Positions 45,317 to 53,612 of a stretch of 62,330 nt of DNA are shown piece after piece. The stretch is from Treponema sp. GTDB taxonomy: Bacteria > Spirochaetota > Spirochaetia > Treponematales > Treponemataceae. The notes beneath the pieces are model-generated. The model made no database searches, had not been told where the DNA came from, and saw only the letters and a program-made list of their open reading frames with translations. The stretch spans positions 1 to 62,330 of the forward strand of contig JAGCVK010000077.1 in the NCBI GenBank assembly GCA_017962415.1. The letters run 5' to 3'. The translations under genes and the position numbers were made by a program. Numbering within the stretch: position 1 is the stretch's first letter; each line of letters starts with the position of its first letter.

Positions 45317-46935
45317 TTAGAAACCTCCTTTACTAAACGGAATCCAACATCAGGATATTTTTTGTTTTTATCAATATTTTTGTAATTAGAAATTCTCAGA
45401 TCGTTAACTCCATCCATCCAAGAACCTCCTTTTACTGTTGCAAGCTCAGAATCCTCAGGAAGATTTCTCATTGATGATGTCCATTCCCAAACGTTTCCGG
45501 ACATATCCATAATTCCCCAGGCATTAACACCAGTTTCAAAAGCACCAACCGGTGAAGTATATTTGTGTTTGCCATTTCCTTTATAATTTGCTTTTTTACC
45601 CTTAGAAGGATCATCATCTCCCCAAGGATAAATAAATTCAGTACCAGCTCTAGCAGCCTTTTCCCATTCATCATCTGTTGGAAGACGGAATGTTGCACCA
45701 ATCTGATTTGAAAGCCAAGCAGCATAACCTTCTGCATCAATACGAGATACACCAATTACAGGCTGATTTGGATCATTAAAATCAGAGTTTACAAAATATT
45801 CAGGAGCTTCTTCATTTCTTGTAAGGTAAAGATAAAGTGCATACTGATAATTTGTTACAGGACAAACTGCAATGTCAAAAGCACCAAGTTCAACTTCGCG
45901 AGCAGCTTCTTTTTTAGCAGCCTTAGAATCATGACCTAAAGCACCAGCAACGAAAGGGCCAGCCTCTACGTTTACAAAGCTATATGTCTGATCAATATCT
46001 GAAGCACAGAAGTATCTTGCATCAACTGCAACTGCGCTGTCGATTGCGCGCATCTGAGAAGAAACAAACTGTTCTGCAGAGAATGAAGTTGAAATTGTAA
46101 GTTCAAGTACGCAATTTTTGTAATCATCATCAACCGGGAAGTCTACTTTTGCAGAACCGTTATTTCCAGTTTTTACAAAAGAAACAACTTCTGCCAATTC
46201 AGATGATTCAGAAATAATAGAAGCATAAGGTGCAGCCCAAACAGCTTTCAATTTCAAGCCTGCTACAGGAGCACCAGTGTTATCTTTTACTGTAAGTTCA
46301 ATTGAAGGATTTGCAGTAAGAATACAATCTTTTTTTGTGAATGAAACATCAAAGCCTTCTGCAATAGATTTAGCAAGATTTTCAACCTTTCTTGAAAGCA
46401 ATTCTGTTCCACCGTCCTGATAAGTAAGAACGTTTGTTTCACCATTCTTTTCAAGAGTGCTAAGAATAGAAGCAGCAAGTTCAAGTTTTGTAGCTACATT
46501 TCTACTTGATAAGAGCTTATTATAATCAGAAACAAGTGCATCACGAAGTTTTTTCTGATAAGCACCTTCGTTCTTGTCCCAATCAGCAATCTTAATTCTA
46601 TAAACTACATTGTCGCCACTTTTACTCTGTGAAAATGGCTTAAGAGTTCCAACTCTGGCATCAACTGTGTCGCTGCTTACAACAACTTTTTTTGCTGCTG
46701 CATCAGAAGCACGAACTTTTGCCGTTAAAGCATTTTCAACCAGGTCTTTTTTTGCCAAGGCAATTGAATCTTCAAGAGAAGAAGCCTTTCCGTATCCATA
46801 ATAGAAACCTTCTTCCTCTTTAACCAATTCGTTTTTAGCCTTTGGTTTTGCACTTACTAAACTGCAAGTTATAACTGTAATAAACAGTGAGATTATAAAA
46901 CGTCTCATCAGCTTCCCTGTGTTACCTAAATACAT
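45313..46935 (-). CDS. SUMF1/formylglycine-generating-enzyme-like exported protein, catalytic Cys absent
   Basis: This 540-residue exported protein has a signal peptide with a long n-region (cleavage near LVSA), an LPP20-like N-terminal region (YYGYGKASSLEDSIALAKK, in parts), a beta-rich middle and a C-terminal SUMF1/FGE fold of about 210 residues: PVTNYQYALYLY, RLPTDDEWEKAARAG, YPWGDD, and WGIMDMSGNVWEWTSS. In true FGE two Cys follow GGSF; here the stretch is GGSWMDGVNDLRISN with no Cys, so it should be a non-catalytic binding domain. The start at 46935 is favoured by AGGAG 7 nt upstream. It is first in the ABC operon. Confidence 0.82.
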   Translation of the reverse strand: MYLGNTGKLMRRFIISLFITVITCSLVSAKPKAKNELVKEEEGFYYGYGKASSLEDSIALAKKDLVENALTAKVRASDAAAKKVVVSSDTVDARVGTLKPFSQSKSGDNVVYRIKIADWDKNEGAYQKKLRDALVSDYNKLLSSRNVATKLELAASILSTLEKNGETNVLTYQDGGTELLSRKVENLAKSIAEGFDVSFTKKDCILTANPSIELTVKDNTGAPVAGLKLKAVWAAPYASIISESSELAEVVSFVKTGNNGSAKVDFPVDDDYKNCVLELTISTSFSAEQFVSSQMRAIDSAVAVDARYFCASDIDQTYSFVNVEAGPFVAGALGHDSKAAKKEAAREVELGAFDIAVCPVTNYQYALYLYLTRNEEAPEYFVNSDFNDPNQPVIGVSRIDAEGYAAWLSNQIGATFRLPTDDEWEKAARAGTEFIYPWGDDDPSKGKKANYKGNGKHKYTSPVGAFETGVNAWGIMDMSGNVWEWTSSMRNLPEDSELATVKGGSWMDGVNDLRISNYKNIDKNKKYPDVGFRLVKEVSK

Positions 46936-47341
46936 AGTTAATCTCCTTATGCGAAACTACGCCGCACGAAATATTAATTTTTCCTTTTACTTCTCTTTTA
47001 TACTTTATTTAAATAGGGATAACTTTTGATAATTAAATGATTATTTTGACTTTTAAATAGTTTTTGAATTAGTTTTTATTAACGTGTCGACCTCCAGTTG
47101 TAAAATTCATTTTCCGGTACGCAGATATAGAGTGTTATTCTCCACTATACGCAAGACAAAAGTCTCACAAATTTAGTTAACAACGTTTCACTATTAATGG
47201 TTACCTTAAAATAAAAAAAAATCAAGTTTTAATATCGTTTTTTTTAAACGAAAACGTTTTAGTAGCCCTAAAAAAGCATTTTTTTTCGTTTATTTTTGAT
47301 TTTTTGAAAAAACTTGTAAAAAATCGCATTTTCCTCCATCT
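46936..47341. other. AT-rich upstream region of the ABC operon
   Basis: This 406-bp gap is AT-rich with runs of A and T. It contains a CTGGAGG that is not followed by a usable start codon, a palindrome AAAACGTTTT near 47258-47267, and the AAGGAG site of the SUMF1-like gene. No clear promoter, RNA gene or small coding sequence was identified. Confidence 0.4.
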
Positions 47342-49519
47342 TTAGAATAGTTTTTTAAGCTGATTTTGAAGTTCCTTTTTGGCACTATCAGCGGCTTTGC
47401 TCTTTAATTGCTTTTCAGCTTCGGCTTTCTTTTGATTAAGCTGTTTTTCAAAAGCATTTGTGCTTGCAACCGAGCCAGAAAGCTGTTTTTTTATTTCATC
47501 AAGCGAAGCAAACTGGCCAAGTGCATTTCCGCCCGCTTCGTTGATTTTTTTTGTAAGCTCTTTTTTGAGATTTTCTTTTACGCCGGAAAGTTCCGCTTCC
47601 ATTTCTTTTTTAAGAGCTTTTATCACCTGCGAATCAGCATCAGAAGCAATATTAAGTTTTAAACCTTGTGATTCAGAAAATCCGCCCAAAAGCTTTGCAT
47701 TTACAGTATTTACTTTACCCATTACATTTGCATAAATTTTTGAAGCATAATCCGGCTCAAAAGGCACAGTCGAAATCTTCAGATTTTTAAGAAGCGTATT
47801 TGCTTCAATAGAAAAATCTTCGTTTTCAAAAATCTTAATAATCGCATTAATTGCACAATCTGAATCAAACGAAGGAACACCAGGATATTCACCAAAAGTA
47901 TTTGCCGGAATATTAAGCTGAACATTTTTTACATTATAATCAGCTAAAACCAAAGGCTCAGTTGTTCCAAGTCTAAAGTCAACAACAAATGTTCCTGTGT
48001 GCTGCAAATCATACAATTCAAGATTAAAGTCGATTTTTGCAGGCTCGTTTATCAATTCCTGATTATTTGCAATATTTGTTGCATTAACAAAAAAGTTTGC
48101 TCCCGAGCCGGCCATTTTTTTAATCCAAAAAGAAGGAGTTTTATCGCTTCGATAAAAAATATCGCGGCCAGGCGCACGTTTTATTGAATACTTTTGCTTT
48201 TTAGCTTTTTTTGTATTTTCAGATTTTTGTTTTGCCGGCTGAGTTTGCTGTTTTGACTTAAGATTCAAAAGATAATTTACGCCAGTTTGCGCATAAGGAT
48301 AATATTTTCCAAGAACATCGCAAGCAACCTTTTCAAACATTCCGCTGATTAAGTTTGTTCCGTCGGAAATGCTAAGCGAAGTAATTTTTGCAATTTCAGT
48401 ATTTGCAAAATTCAAATCGTGATTTACCGCATTTTGAATTGTTTTTCGCATTGAATCAACTTGCGCCATATCTGCATTAAAGCTGTTGAGCGTACCAGTT
48501 GCTTCTTTTTTTGCTTTTTCGATGTTTTTGTAAGCGGCGTCAATTGTTTCCAAAAATTCTTTGATTTTAAGCGGATTATTTTGTACTGAATTATAATCAA
48601 AAGCCATAATTTCATTTACAGATTTCTGCAAATCATCAACTGACTTTTGAACTTCGGCCGGCTTAGACTGCCACTTTTCAACAAGCTCAGGAACCTTGTT
48701 CTGCACATCGGTTGAAAGATTTGGCGTTTGAAGTTTTGCGTAATAAGTTTCCATTAAATTCTGAGGATTTATTTGATTAAAAAGGCCGCTTATATTTTCC
48801 TGCAAAGACGAAGAAGCAACCGATTTTTTTTCGCCCAAAGCAATTGCAAATTTTGATTGCGAAGCCTGCTTTTGAATTTTTTCCTTATTCTTTTTGATTT
48901 TCTTTATTTTTTTTGGCGGAAGTTCGCCCGAATATTTTCGTTCGGTTCCTGTTAAAACATCTAAAACCGAAAGTTCATCTGCAACAAAGCGTTTTTTCAA
49001 AAGCTGCTTTAAATCAAAATCAATTGAAACCGAGCCAATATCAACAAGATTTTTCATTACATCATTTTTATTGGCAATTTCAATTTTTTTGATTTTCAGC
49101 GAAGAATCAAAAAATTTAAAATCAACTTTTTGAATATCGCAGCGCGCTTCAAAAATATTTTCACAAACTGTTGTAATTGCTTTTTTGATAATCACATTTT
49201 TGAAAATTGCAAAACAAACCGGAATTGCAACTAAAAAAGAAATAGCTGCAATAAGCGGCACAAAATTGATTCGCCCTTTTTGCTTTTTGATTTGCTTTGC
49301 AATGCTTTTTAATCGCTTGAAATCTTTTTTAGTGAGCGCCGCAGTTTTTTCGGCCGGAATTGCATAAACCGCACTTTTATTTTTGTCTGTTTGTTCAACT
49401 TTGGCAAAAAGCGATTTTATATATTTTTTGTCATCTGGAACAAAAAGTTTCTTATAAATCTTTTTTTCCAGATTTTTTTCTGTATATTTTTTTCTAAAAA
49501 TTGACGGAAGTTTTTTCAT
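47342..49519 (-). CDS. TIGR03545-like membrane-anchored coiled-coil protein
   Basis: This 725-residue protein resembles the TIGR03545 family of unknown function. It has a basic N-terminal region (1-80), one TM helix (about 88-107, FVPLIAAISFLVAIPVCFA), an AsmA-like segment (DIGSVSIDFDLKQLLKKRF, in parts), and long Lys/Gln-rich helical stretches in the middle and at the C-terminus (Ala/Lys-rich coiled coil, 600-725). The bulk should lie in the periplasm. It is followed upstream by the TIGR03546-like membrane protein, which is the usual partner. AGGAG precedes the ATG. A role in lipid or envelope transport is inferred from AsmA-like features only. Confidence 0.8.
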   Translation of the reverse strand: MKKLPSIFRKKYTEKNLEKKIYKKLFVPDDKKYIKSLFAKVEQTDKNKSAVYAIPAEKTAALTKKDFKRLKSIAKQIKKQKGRINFVPLIAAISFLVAIPVCFAIFKNVIIKKAITTVCENIFEARCDIQKVDFKFFDSSLKIKKIEIANKNDVMKNLVDIGSVSIDFDLKQLLKKRFVADELSVLDVLTGTERKYSGELPPKKIKKIKKNKEKIQKQASQSKFAIALGEKKSVASSSLQENISGLFNQINPQNLMETYYAKLQTPNLSTDVQNKVPELVEKWQSKPAEVQKSVDDLQKSVNEIMAFDYNSVQNNPLKIKEFLETIDAAYKNIEKAKKEATGTLNSFNADMAQVDSMRKTIQNAVNHDLNFANTEIAKITSLSISDGTNLISGMFEKVACDVLGKYYPYAQTGVNYLLNLKSKQQTQPAKQKSENTKKAKKQKYSIKRAPGRDIFYRSDKTPSFWIKKMAGSGANFFVNATNIANNQELINEPAKIDFNLELYDLQHTGTFVVDFRLGTTEPLVLADYNVKNVQLNIPANTFGEYPGVPSFDSDCAINAIIKIFENEDFSIEANTLLKNLKISTVPFEPDYASKIYANVMGKVNTVNAKLLGGFSESQGLKLNIASDADSQVIKALKKEMEAELSGVKENLKKELTKKINEAGGNALGQFASLDEIKKQLSGSVASTNAFEKQLNQKKAEAEKQLKSKAADSAKKELQNQLKKLF

Positions 49520-49573
49520 TTTTTTCTCCTAAAATCAACTGCACTTTTCGCGCTTCAAAAAAGCAACGTTTTT

Positions 49574-50086
49574 CTAATCTTTTGCTGCAATGTCTGCGAT
49601 TTTTTTCACAATTTTGGCTTTTGAAATTACTGTGAAAAACTTGGTTTTTCTAAGAAGTGGAATTATTTTATTTCGTGCAAACCACACAAAAATCCTAACT
49701 ATTACATAAATTGGAATATAAATGATTAAACCGCACAAAAACGAACCACAACCAATTGTATTATTGAAATTAGTAAAACTTACAAAAGGAATTTCAAGAA
49801 GGAAGTCAAAAGTTGGCTCTAAACTGTTGATTGTAAGAAACCAGCCGCCAACAGAATCAAAAACAGAATCAAATAAAGGTGCAAGAAGTGTAAAACCTAA
49901 AGTGCTTAAAACCAGCGCCGCTTTATTGATTCTTAAAAAAATCACAAAAACTGTTATTACATACCAAAAAATATTGTCTTTTGGCAAAAAGCCAAGAAGC
50001 ATTCCAAGACTAACAGCGTGCGCAATTTCTCCCGGGTGCGAATTGCTGTTTAACGACTTAAACAACTTTATTATGATTTTCAACAT
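49574..50086 (-). CDS. TIGR03546-like membrane protein
   Basis: This 170-residue protein has about four TM helices and resembles the TIGR03546 family (DUF2062-like): HPGEIAHAVSLGMLLGFLP at the N-terminus, then LRINKAALVLSTLGFTLLAP and LCGLIIYIPIYVIVRI. The function is unknown. It precedes the TIGR03545-like gene by 54 nt. Its AAGGAG site lies 8 nt before the ATG and can pair with CTCCT in an upstream leader hairpin, which suggests translational control. Confidence 0.82.
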   Translation of the reverse strand: MLKIIIKLFKSLNSNSHPGEIAHAVSLGMLLGFLPKDNIFWYVITVFVIFLRINKAALVLSTLGFTLLAPLFDSVFDSVGGWFLTINSLEPTFDFLLEIPFVSFTNFNNTIGCGSFLCGLIIYIPIYVIVRIFVWFARNKIIPLLRKTKFFTVISKAKIVKKIADIAAKD

Positions 50087-50094
50087 ATATTTTT

Positions 50095-50135
50095 CTCCTT
50101 ATAAACTCCGCATTAGCGGGCGCACAGGAGGTGCG
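50095..50135 (-). promoter_or_regulatory. Leader hairpins with an anti-Shine-Dalgarno loop
   Basis: Two adjacent hairpins lie in the TIGR03546 leader: CGCAC-CTCCT-GTGCG (50121-50135 on the minus strand) and CCGC-TAAT-GCGG (50108-50119). The loop CTCCT is complementary to the ribosome site AAGGAG (50095-50100). Pairing would block translation. The structure is seen in sequence; the switching is inferred. Confidence 0.5.
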
Positions 50136-50160
50136 ATATCCACGTTTGGAATATATGTCT

Positions 50161-50188
50161 ATTTTAGCAGAATAAAAGCACTTTTCAA
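50161..50188 (-). promoter_or_regulatory. Promoter of the TIGR03546/03545 operon
   Basis: On the minus strand TTGAAA (50183-50188) is followed after 16 bp by TAAAAT, preceded by TGC (extended -10). The leader would be about 68 nt and would contain the two hairpins. Confidence 0.6.
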
Positions 50189-50235
50189 GAGAAGTTTTCT
50201 TAAGTTGATTAATAAACCGCTGCGAAATATTATAT

Positions 50236-50724
50236 TTAGTCTTTTTTTAATCTTAATATACGTTGATTTTCGCTGCCGCGAAATTCGAGCATTAAATTTC
50301 GTTTTTCTAAAATAAATGGGCCGTCTACTAAAACATCAATGCACGAAAGCATACGGTTTGTAAACTCTGTGTGTTTGCGGCCGCCTTCTAAAAGGTCTTT
50401 TTCGTAAACGTAGCCGGTGTAGCACCAGATATTTTTTTGAGGATATGTTTTTCGAACTTTTTCGAGAAACGGCGCAAGCTCAGCCTGATTTTCCGGCTCA
50501 AAAGGCTCGCCGCCAAGCACGGTAAGCCCCGCAATGTACGAAGGTTTAAGCGCTTCTAAAAGTTCGTTTTGCGTTTGTTCTGTAAACTCGCGGCCAAAGT
50601 TAAAATCCCAAGTTTGCGGCTGAAAGCAGCCGGGACAATGGATTCTACAACCTGAAACAAAAAGTGTTACACGAACACCTTCGCCGTCGGCCACGTCGCA
50701 TTTTTTTATATTTCCGTAATTCAT
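50236..50724 (-). CDS. nrdG: Anaerobic ribonucleotide reductase activating protein (radical SAM)
   Basis: NrdG uses a [4Fe-4S] cluster and SAM to install the glycyl radical on NrdD. The 162-residue length is typical. The cluster motif CRIHCPGC (CX3CX2C) lies at about 31-38, followed by FQPQTWDF and the LTVLGGEPFEPEN segment that contacts SAM. It lies downstream of nrdD, with a GC-rich hairpin element between them and no obvious ribosome site. It is therefore probably served by the nrdD promoter and possibly down-tuned by the hairpins. Confidence 0.95.
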   Translation of the reverse strand: MNYGNIKKCDVADGEGVRVTLFVSGCRIHCPGCFQPQTWDFNFGREFTEQTQNELLEALKPSYIAGLTVLGGEPFEPENQAELAPFLEKVRKTYPQKNIWCYTGYVYEKDLLEGGRKHTEFTNRMLSCIDVLVDGPFILEKRNLMLEFRGSENQRILRLKKD

Positions 50725-50734
50725 AGTCGTAACT

Positions 50735-50822
50735 TAGGGGTTTTTAAGGGGGCGAAGCCCCTTTAGGAGAAGGGGTAGGATGCAACGAAGTGCAGCCGTA
50801 GGGGGAGACTTCCCCCCACCTC
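50735..50822. repeat. GC-rich multi-hairpin element between nrdD and nrdG
   Basis: Hairpins AAGGGG-GCGAAG-CCCCTT (50746-50763), TGCA-ACGAAG-TGCA (50781-50794) and GGGGGA-GACT-TCCCCC (50801-50816) fill the gap. The GC content contrasts with the AT-rich surroundings. It belongs by style with the elements at 34397, 37201 and 59962. No T run follows, so it is not a normal terminator. Confidence 0.65.
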
Positions 50823-52982
50823 TTACAAATGCAAAACCCTTTCTTTGATTTCCTGAGTTCGCCCCTGATTCCAGTACTGAGTTCCGATGTATCCGCAAGT
50901 GCGGCGGGCAACGTTCATTGTAGACTGGTCGCGGTTTCCGCATTGTGGGCATTCCCAAACGAGTTTTCCGTCGTCCTGAACTACTTGAATTTCGCCGGTA
51001 AAGCCGCATTTTTGGCAACAGTCTGATTTTGTATTGAGCTCTGCGTACATAATGTTATCGTAAATGTGGCGGAGAACTGCAATTACAGCCGGAATGTTAT
51101 TTTCCATATTTGGAACTTCAACGTAGCTTACAGCACCACCCGGAGAAAGCTCCTGGAACTGGCTTTCAAATGTAAGTTTTTCAAATGCATCTATTGGCTC
51201 TGTTACATGAACGTGATAGCTGTTTGTAATATAATTTTTATCTGTTACGCCGGCAATTTCACCAAAACGCATTTTAAGACATTTTGCAAACTTGTAAGTT
51301 GTACTTTCAAGCGGCGTTCCGTAAAGGCTGAATGCAATGGAAGTTTCTGCACGCCATTTTGCGCACGCTTCGTTCATATACTTCATAATTTCAAGTGCAA
51401 AAGGTGTAGCACTTGGATCTGTGTGAGGTTTGCCTGTCATATAACGCACACATTCGCAAAGGCCAGCATAGCCAAGAGAAATTGTTGAATAACCGTTGAA
51501 CAGCAATTTATCTATTACTTCGCCTTTTTCGAGCCGCGCGAGAGCTCCGTTTTGCCAGAGGATTGGCGCTACGTCGCTTGGAGTTCCTAAAAGGCGTTTG
51601 TGGCGCAACATAAGTGCGCGGCGACAGAGTTCGAGTCTTTCACTAAAAATCTTCCAGAATTTTTCTATGTCTTTGCCCGATGAGCAAGCAACGTCAACAA
51701 GGTTGATTGTAACTACGCCCTGATTAAATCGGCCGTAAAATTTTGGGCGGCCTGTTTCATCGCGATAAACTGTAAGGAAAGAACGGCATCCCATACAAGG
51801 GTAACAGTTTCCCTCTTTAAGTTCAAACATCTTTTTTTCAGAAATATAATCCGGAACTAAGTGGCGGCTTGTACATTTAGCAGCAAGTTCTGTAAGGTAA
51901 TAATATTTCTGTCCTTCTTCAATATTATCAGGTTCAAGTACATAAATTAGTTTTGGGAATGCTGGCGCAACCCAATATCCTTTTTCATTACGAACACCCT
52001 GATAGCGCTGCTTTAGAACTTCTTCTATAATCAAAGCAAGGTCAGCCTTTTCCTGTTCATTTTTTGCTTCATTAAGATACATAAAAACTGTTACGAACGG
52101 CGACTGTCCATTTGTTGTCATCAAAGTTACAACCTGATACTGAATTGTCTGAACTCCGCGCGTAATTTCATCTGCAAGGCGGCGCTCAACAATTTTGTCG
52201 AACTGTTCTTTTGTAAAACTTACGCCAGTTTCTTCAACTGTAAGATTTAATTCACGAATCAGCTTTTTTCGGCTTATATCAACAAAAGGTGCCAAATGTG
52301 CAAGCGAAATACTCTGTCCGCCATACTGACTCGACGCAACCTGCGCAATTATCTGCGTTGCAATGTTACAAGCTGTTGAAAAAGAATGCGGCGTATCAAT
52401 TTTTGTTCCACTAATAACGGTGCCGTTCAAAAGCATATCTTCAAGATTTACAAGATCGCAGTTATGCATATGCTGAGCAAAATAATCAGCATCATGAAAG
52501 TGAATGATTCCTTCATTATGAGCTTCTACAATATCTTCATCTAAAAGAAAGCGTTTTGTAATATCTTTTGAAACTTCGCCAGCCATATAATCGCGCTGAA
52601 CGCTTACAACTGTTGAGTTCTTGTTTGAATTTTCCTGCTTAACTTCTTCGTTGCAACATTCAAGAAGACTCAAAATCTGCTTGTCTGTTGAATTCTGCTT
52701 TCGCATAAGAGCATGTCGATATCGATATGTAATATAAACCTTTGCAAGGCTGAACGCACCAATTCTCATAAGTTCAGTTTCAACAAGGTCTTGAATTGCT
52801 TCTACGTTAAGCTGAACTTTACTTGCCTGGCAGGTTGATGAAACCTTTGCAGCAACAGCATTTATATATTCTTCTGTAAGTCGTTCACTTTCCGGAATTG
52901 CGGCGTTTGCTTTTGTAATTGCTGTAACAATTTTTCTGATGTCAAAAATTGTTTCTTCGCCGTTTCGCTTTATGATTTTCAT
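50823..52982 (-). CDS. nrdD: Anaerobic ribonucleoside-triphosphate reductase (class III)
   Basis: NrdD reduces NTPs to dNTPs under anoxic conditions with a glycyl radical. The 719-residue protein has an N-terminal ATP-cone (IIKRNGEETIFDIRKIV), the catalytic barrel with GNCYPCMGCRSFLT, a zinc site CQKC/CPQC near the C-terminus and the glycyl-radical loop RTCGYIG. I start at the ATG at 52982 with AGGTGG just upstream; the GTG at 52991 lacks a site. Two NrdR boxes overlap and follow its promoter. Confidence 0.97.
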   Translation of the reverse strand: MKIIKRNGEETIFDIRKIVTAITKANAAIPESERLTEEYINAVAAKVSSTCQASKVQLNVEAIQDLVETELMRIGAFSLAKVYITYRYRHALMRKQNSTDKQILSLLECCNEEVKQENSNKNSTVVSVQRDYMAGEVSKDITKRFLLDEDIVEAHNEGIIHFHDADYFAQHMHNCDLVNLEDMLLNGTVISGTKIDTPHSFSTACNIATQIIAQVASSQYGGQSISLAHLAPFVDISRKKLIRELNLTVEETGVSFTKEQFDKIVERRLADEITRGVQTIQYQVVTLMTTNGQSPFVTVFMYLNEAKNEQEKADLALIIEEVLKQRYQGVRNEKGYWVAPAFPKLIYVLEPDNIEEGQKYYYLTELAAKCTSRHLVPDYISEKKMFELKEGNCYPCMGCRSFLTVYRDETGRPKFYGRFNQGVVTINLVDVACSSGKDIEKFWKIFSERLELCRRALMLRHKRLLGTPSDVAPILWQNGALARLEKGEVIDKLLFNGYSTISLGYAGLCECVRYMTGKPHTDPSATPFALEIMKYMNEACAKWRAETSIAFSLYGTPLESTTYKFAKCLKMRFGEIAGVTDKNYITNSYHVHVTEPIDAFEKLTFESQFQELSPGGAVSYVEVPNMENNIPAVIAVLRHIYDNIMYAELNTKSDCCQKCGFTGEIQVVQDDGKLVWECPQCGNRDQSTMNVARRTCGYIGTQYWNQGRTQEIKERVLHL

Positions 52983-53034
52983 ATTCCCCACCTGATTTTT
53001 ATAATAAAATGATTTTTAGACAAAAAATGAGCAG

Positions 53035-53091
53035 GCACTATATCTAGCGTCTGCTCACTAGTAATATACTATTACTAGCGGATTTTTTCAA
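53035..53091 (-). promoter_or_regulatory. nrdD promoter with two NrdR boxes
   Basis: On the minus strand TTGAAA (53086-53091) and TATATT (53063-53068) are spaced 17 bp apart. Two NrdR-box-like sites lie at 53035-53050 (13 of 16 match the consensus as I recall it) and 53066-53081 (10 of 16), starting 31 bp apart, i.e. about three helical turns, the known arrangement. One overlaps the promoter and one lies just past the start site, which fits repression by NrdR at high dATP/ATP. Confidence 0.82.
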
Positions 53092-53150
53092 TCAGCTAGC
53101 AGATTTTTTTATGATTTTTTTTATCGTTTTTGATTTGTGCAAAAATACTG

Positions 53151-53609
53151 TTACGGAACTATTTTGATTACTTCTTCACCCGAGCAAACATAATCTCCAA
53201 CATTCAATTCTGAGCTGTCTTTTATTCGGCCCGAAACCGGAGCATAAATTTTTGCGCCGTTTATAATACATTCAAGTTCGCACAATCTGTTTTCCAGGTT
53301 TTTCTTTTCTGATTCTAAAGCGGTTGTATCAAGCATAAATAACAAATCACCTTCTTTTACTAAATCATTGTTATTAAAATTTTTCATAACCAGCATTCCG
53401 CTTGTAGCACATTTTACAGAACAATCGTCTCTTTCCAGGCTAAGCACAACCGGCGTTTTTTCTGATTTTTCACCTGGAATTAAGATTGCCCAAACCAAAA
53501 CTGAAAAAACAGACAAACTAAGCGTAACCAGAACATCACAAATTACATTAACAAGCGTAAATTTATAAGACAATAAAGTTTTTGTTTCATCGTAATATTT
53601 CAGGCACAT
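53151..53609 (-). CDS. Mini HlyD-like (lipoyl/biotinyl-fold) membrane protein
   Basis: This 152-residue protein has one N-terminal TM helix (about 18-46, VICDVLVTLSLSVFSVLVWA) and then a HlyD-type half-motif barrel: GMLVMKNFNNNDLVKEGDLL, a short helical hairpin (ALESEKKNLENRLCELECI, in parts) and APVSGRIKD...VGDYVCSGEEVIKIV. Normal HlyD adaptors have 350 or more residues; here the helical hairpin is very short and no outer beta-barrel domain follows. It starts 3 nt after the stop of a 28-residue Cys-rich peptide gene, with AGGAG inside that gene's end. A role in export or handling of the peptide is inferred. No ABC transporter gene lies next to it. Confidence 0.72.
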   Translation of the reverse strand: MCLKYYDETKTLLSYKFTLVNVICDVLVTLSLSVFSVLVWAILIPGEKSEKTPVVLSLERDDCSVKCATSGMLVMKNFNNNDLVKEGDLLFMLDTTALESEKKNLENRLCELECIINGAKIYAPVSGRIKDSSELNVGDYVCSGEEVIKIVP

Positions 53610-53612
53610 AAA

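Noticed and set aside
45313..46935. Active formylglycine-generating enzyme
   Set aside because: The two cysteines needed for copper binding and catalysis are missing, and no sulfatase gene is nearby.
50104..50114. Mini leader peptide (4 codons, ATG CGG AGT TTA TAA) before the TIGR03546 gene
   Set aside because: It is too short, its start lies in a hairpin and it has no ribosome site; the hairpin explanation is simpler.
50236..50724. NrdG as a radical-SAM maturase for the Cys-rich peptide
   Set aside because: Its size, CX3CX2C motif and neighbour nrdD fit the reductase activase; it lacks the SPASM or RiPP-recognition extensions of peptide maturases.
50734..51018. 94-residue open frame on the minus strand across the nrdD 3' end
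   Set aside because: It is out of frame with nrdD, runs through the GC-rich repeat, is basic and low in complexity, and has no ribosome site.
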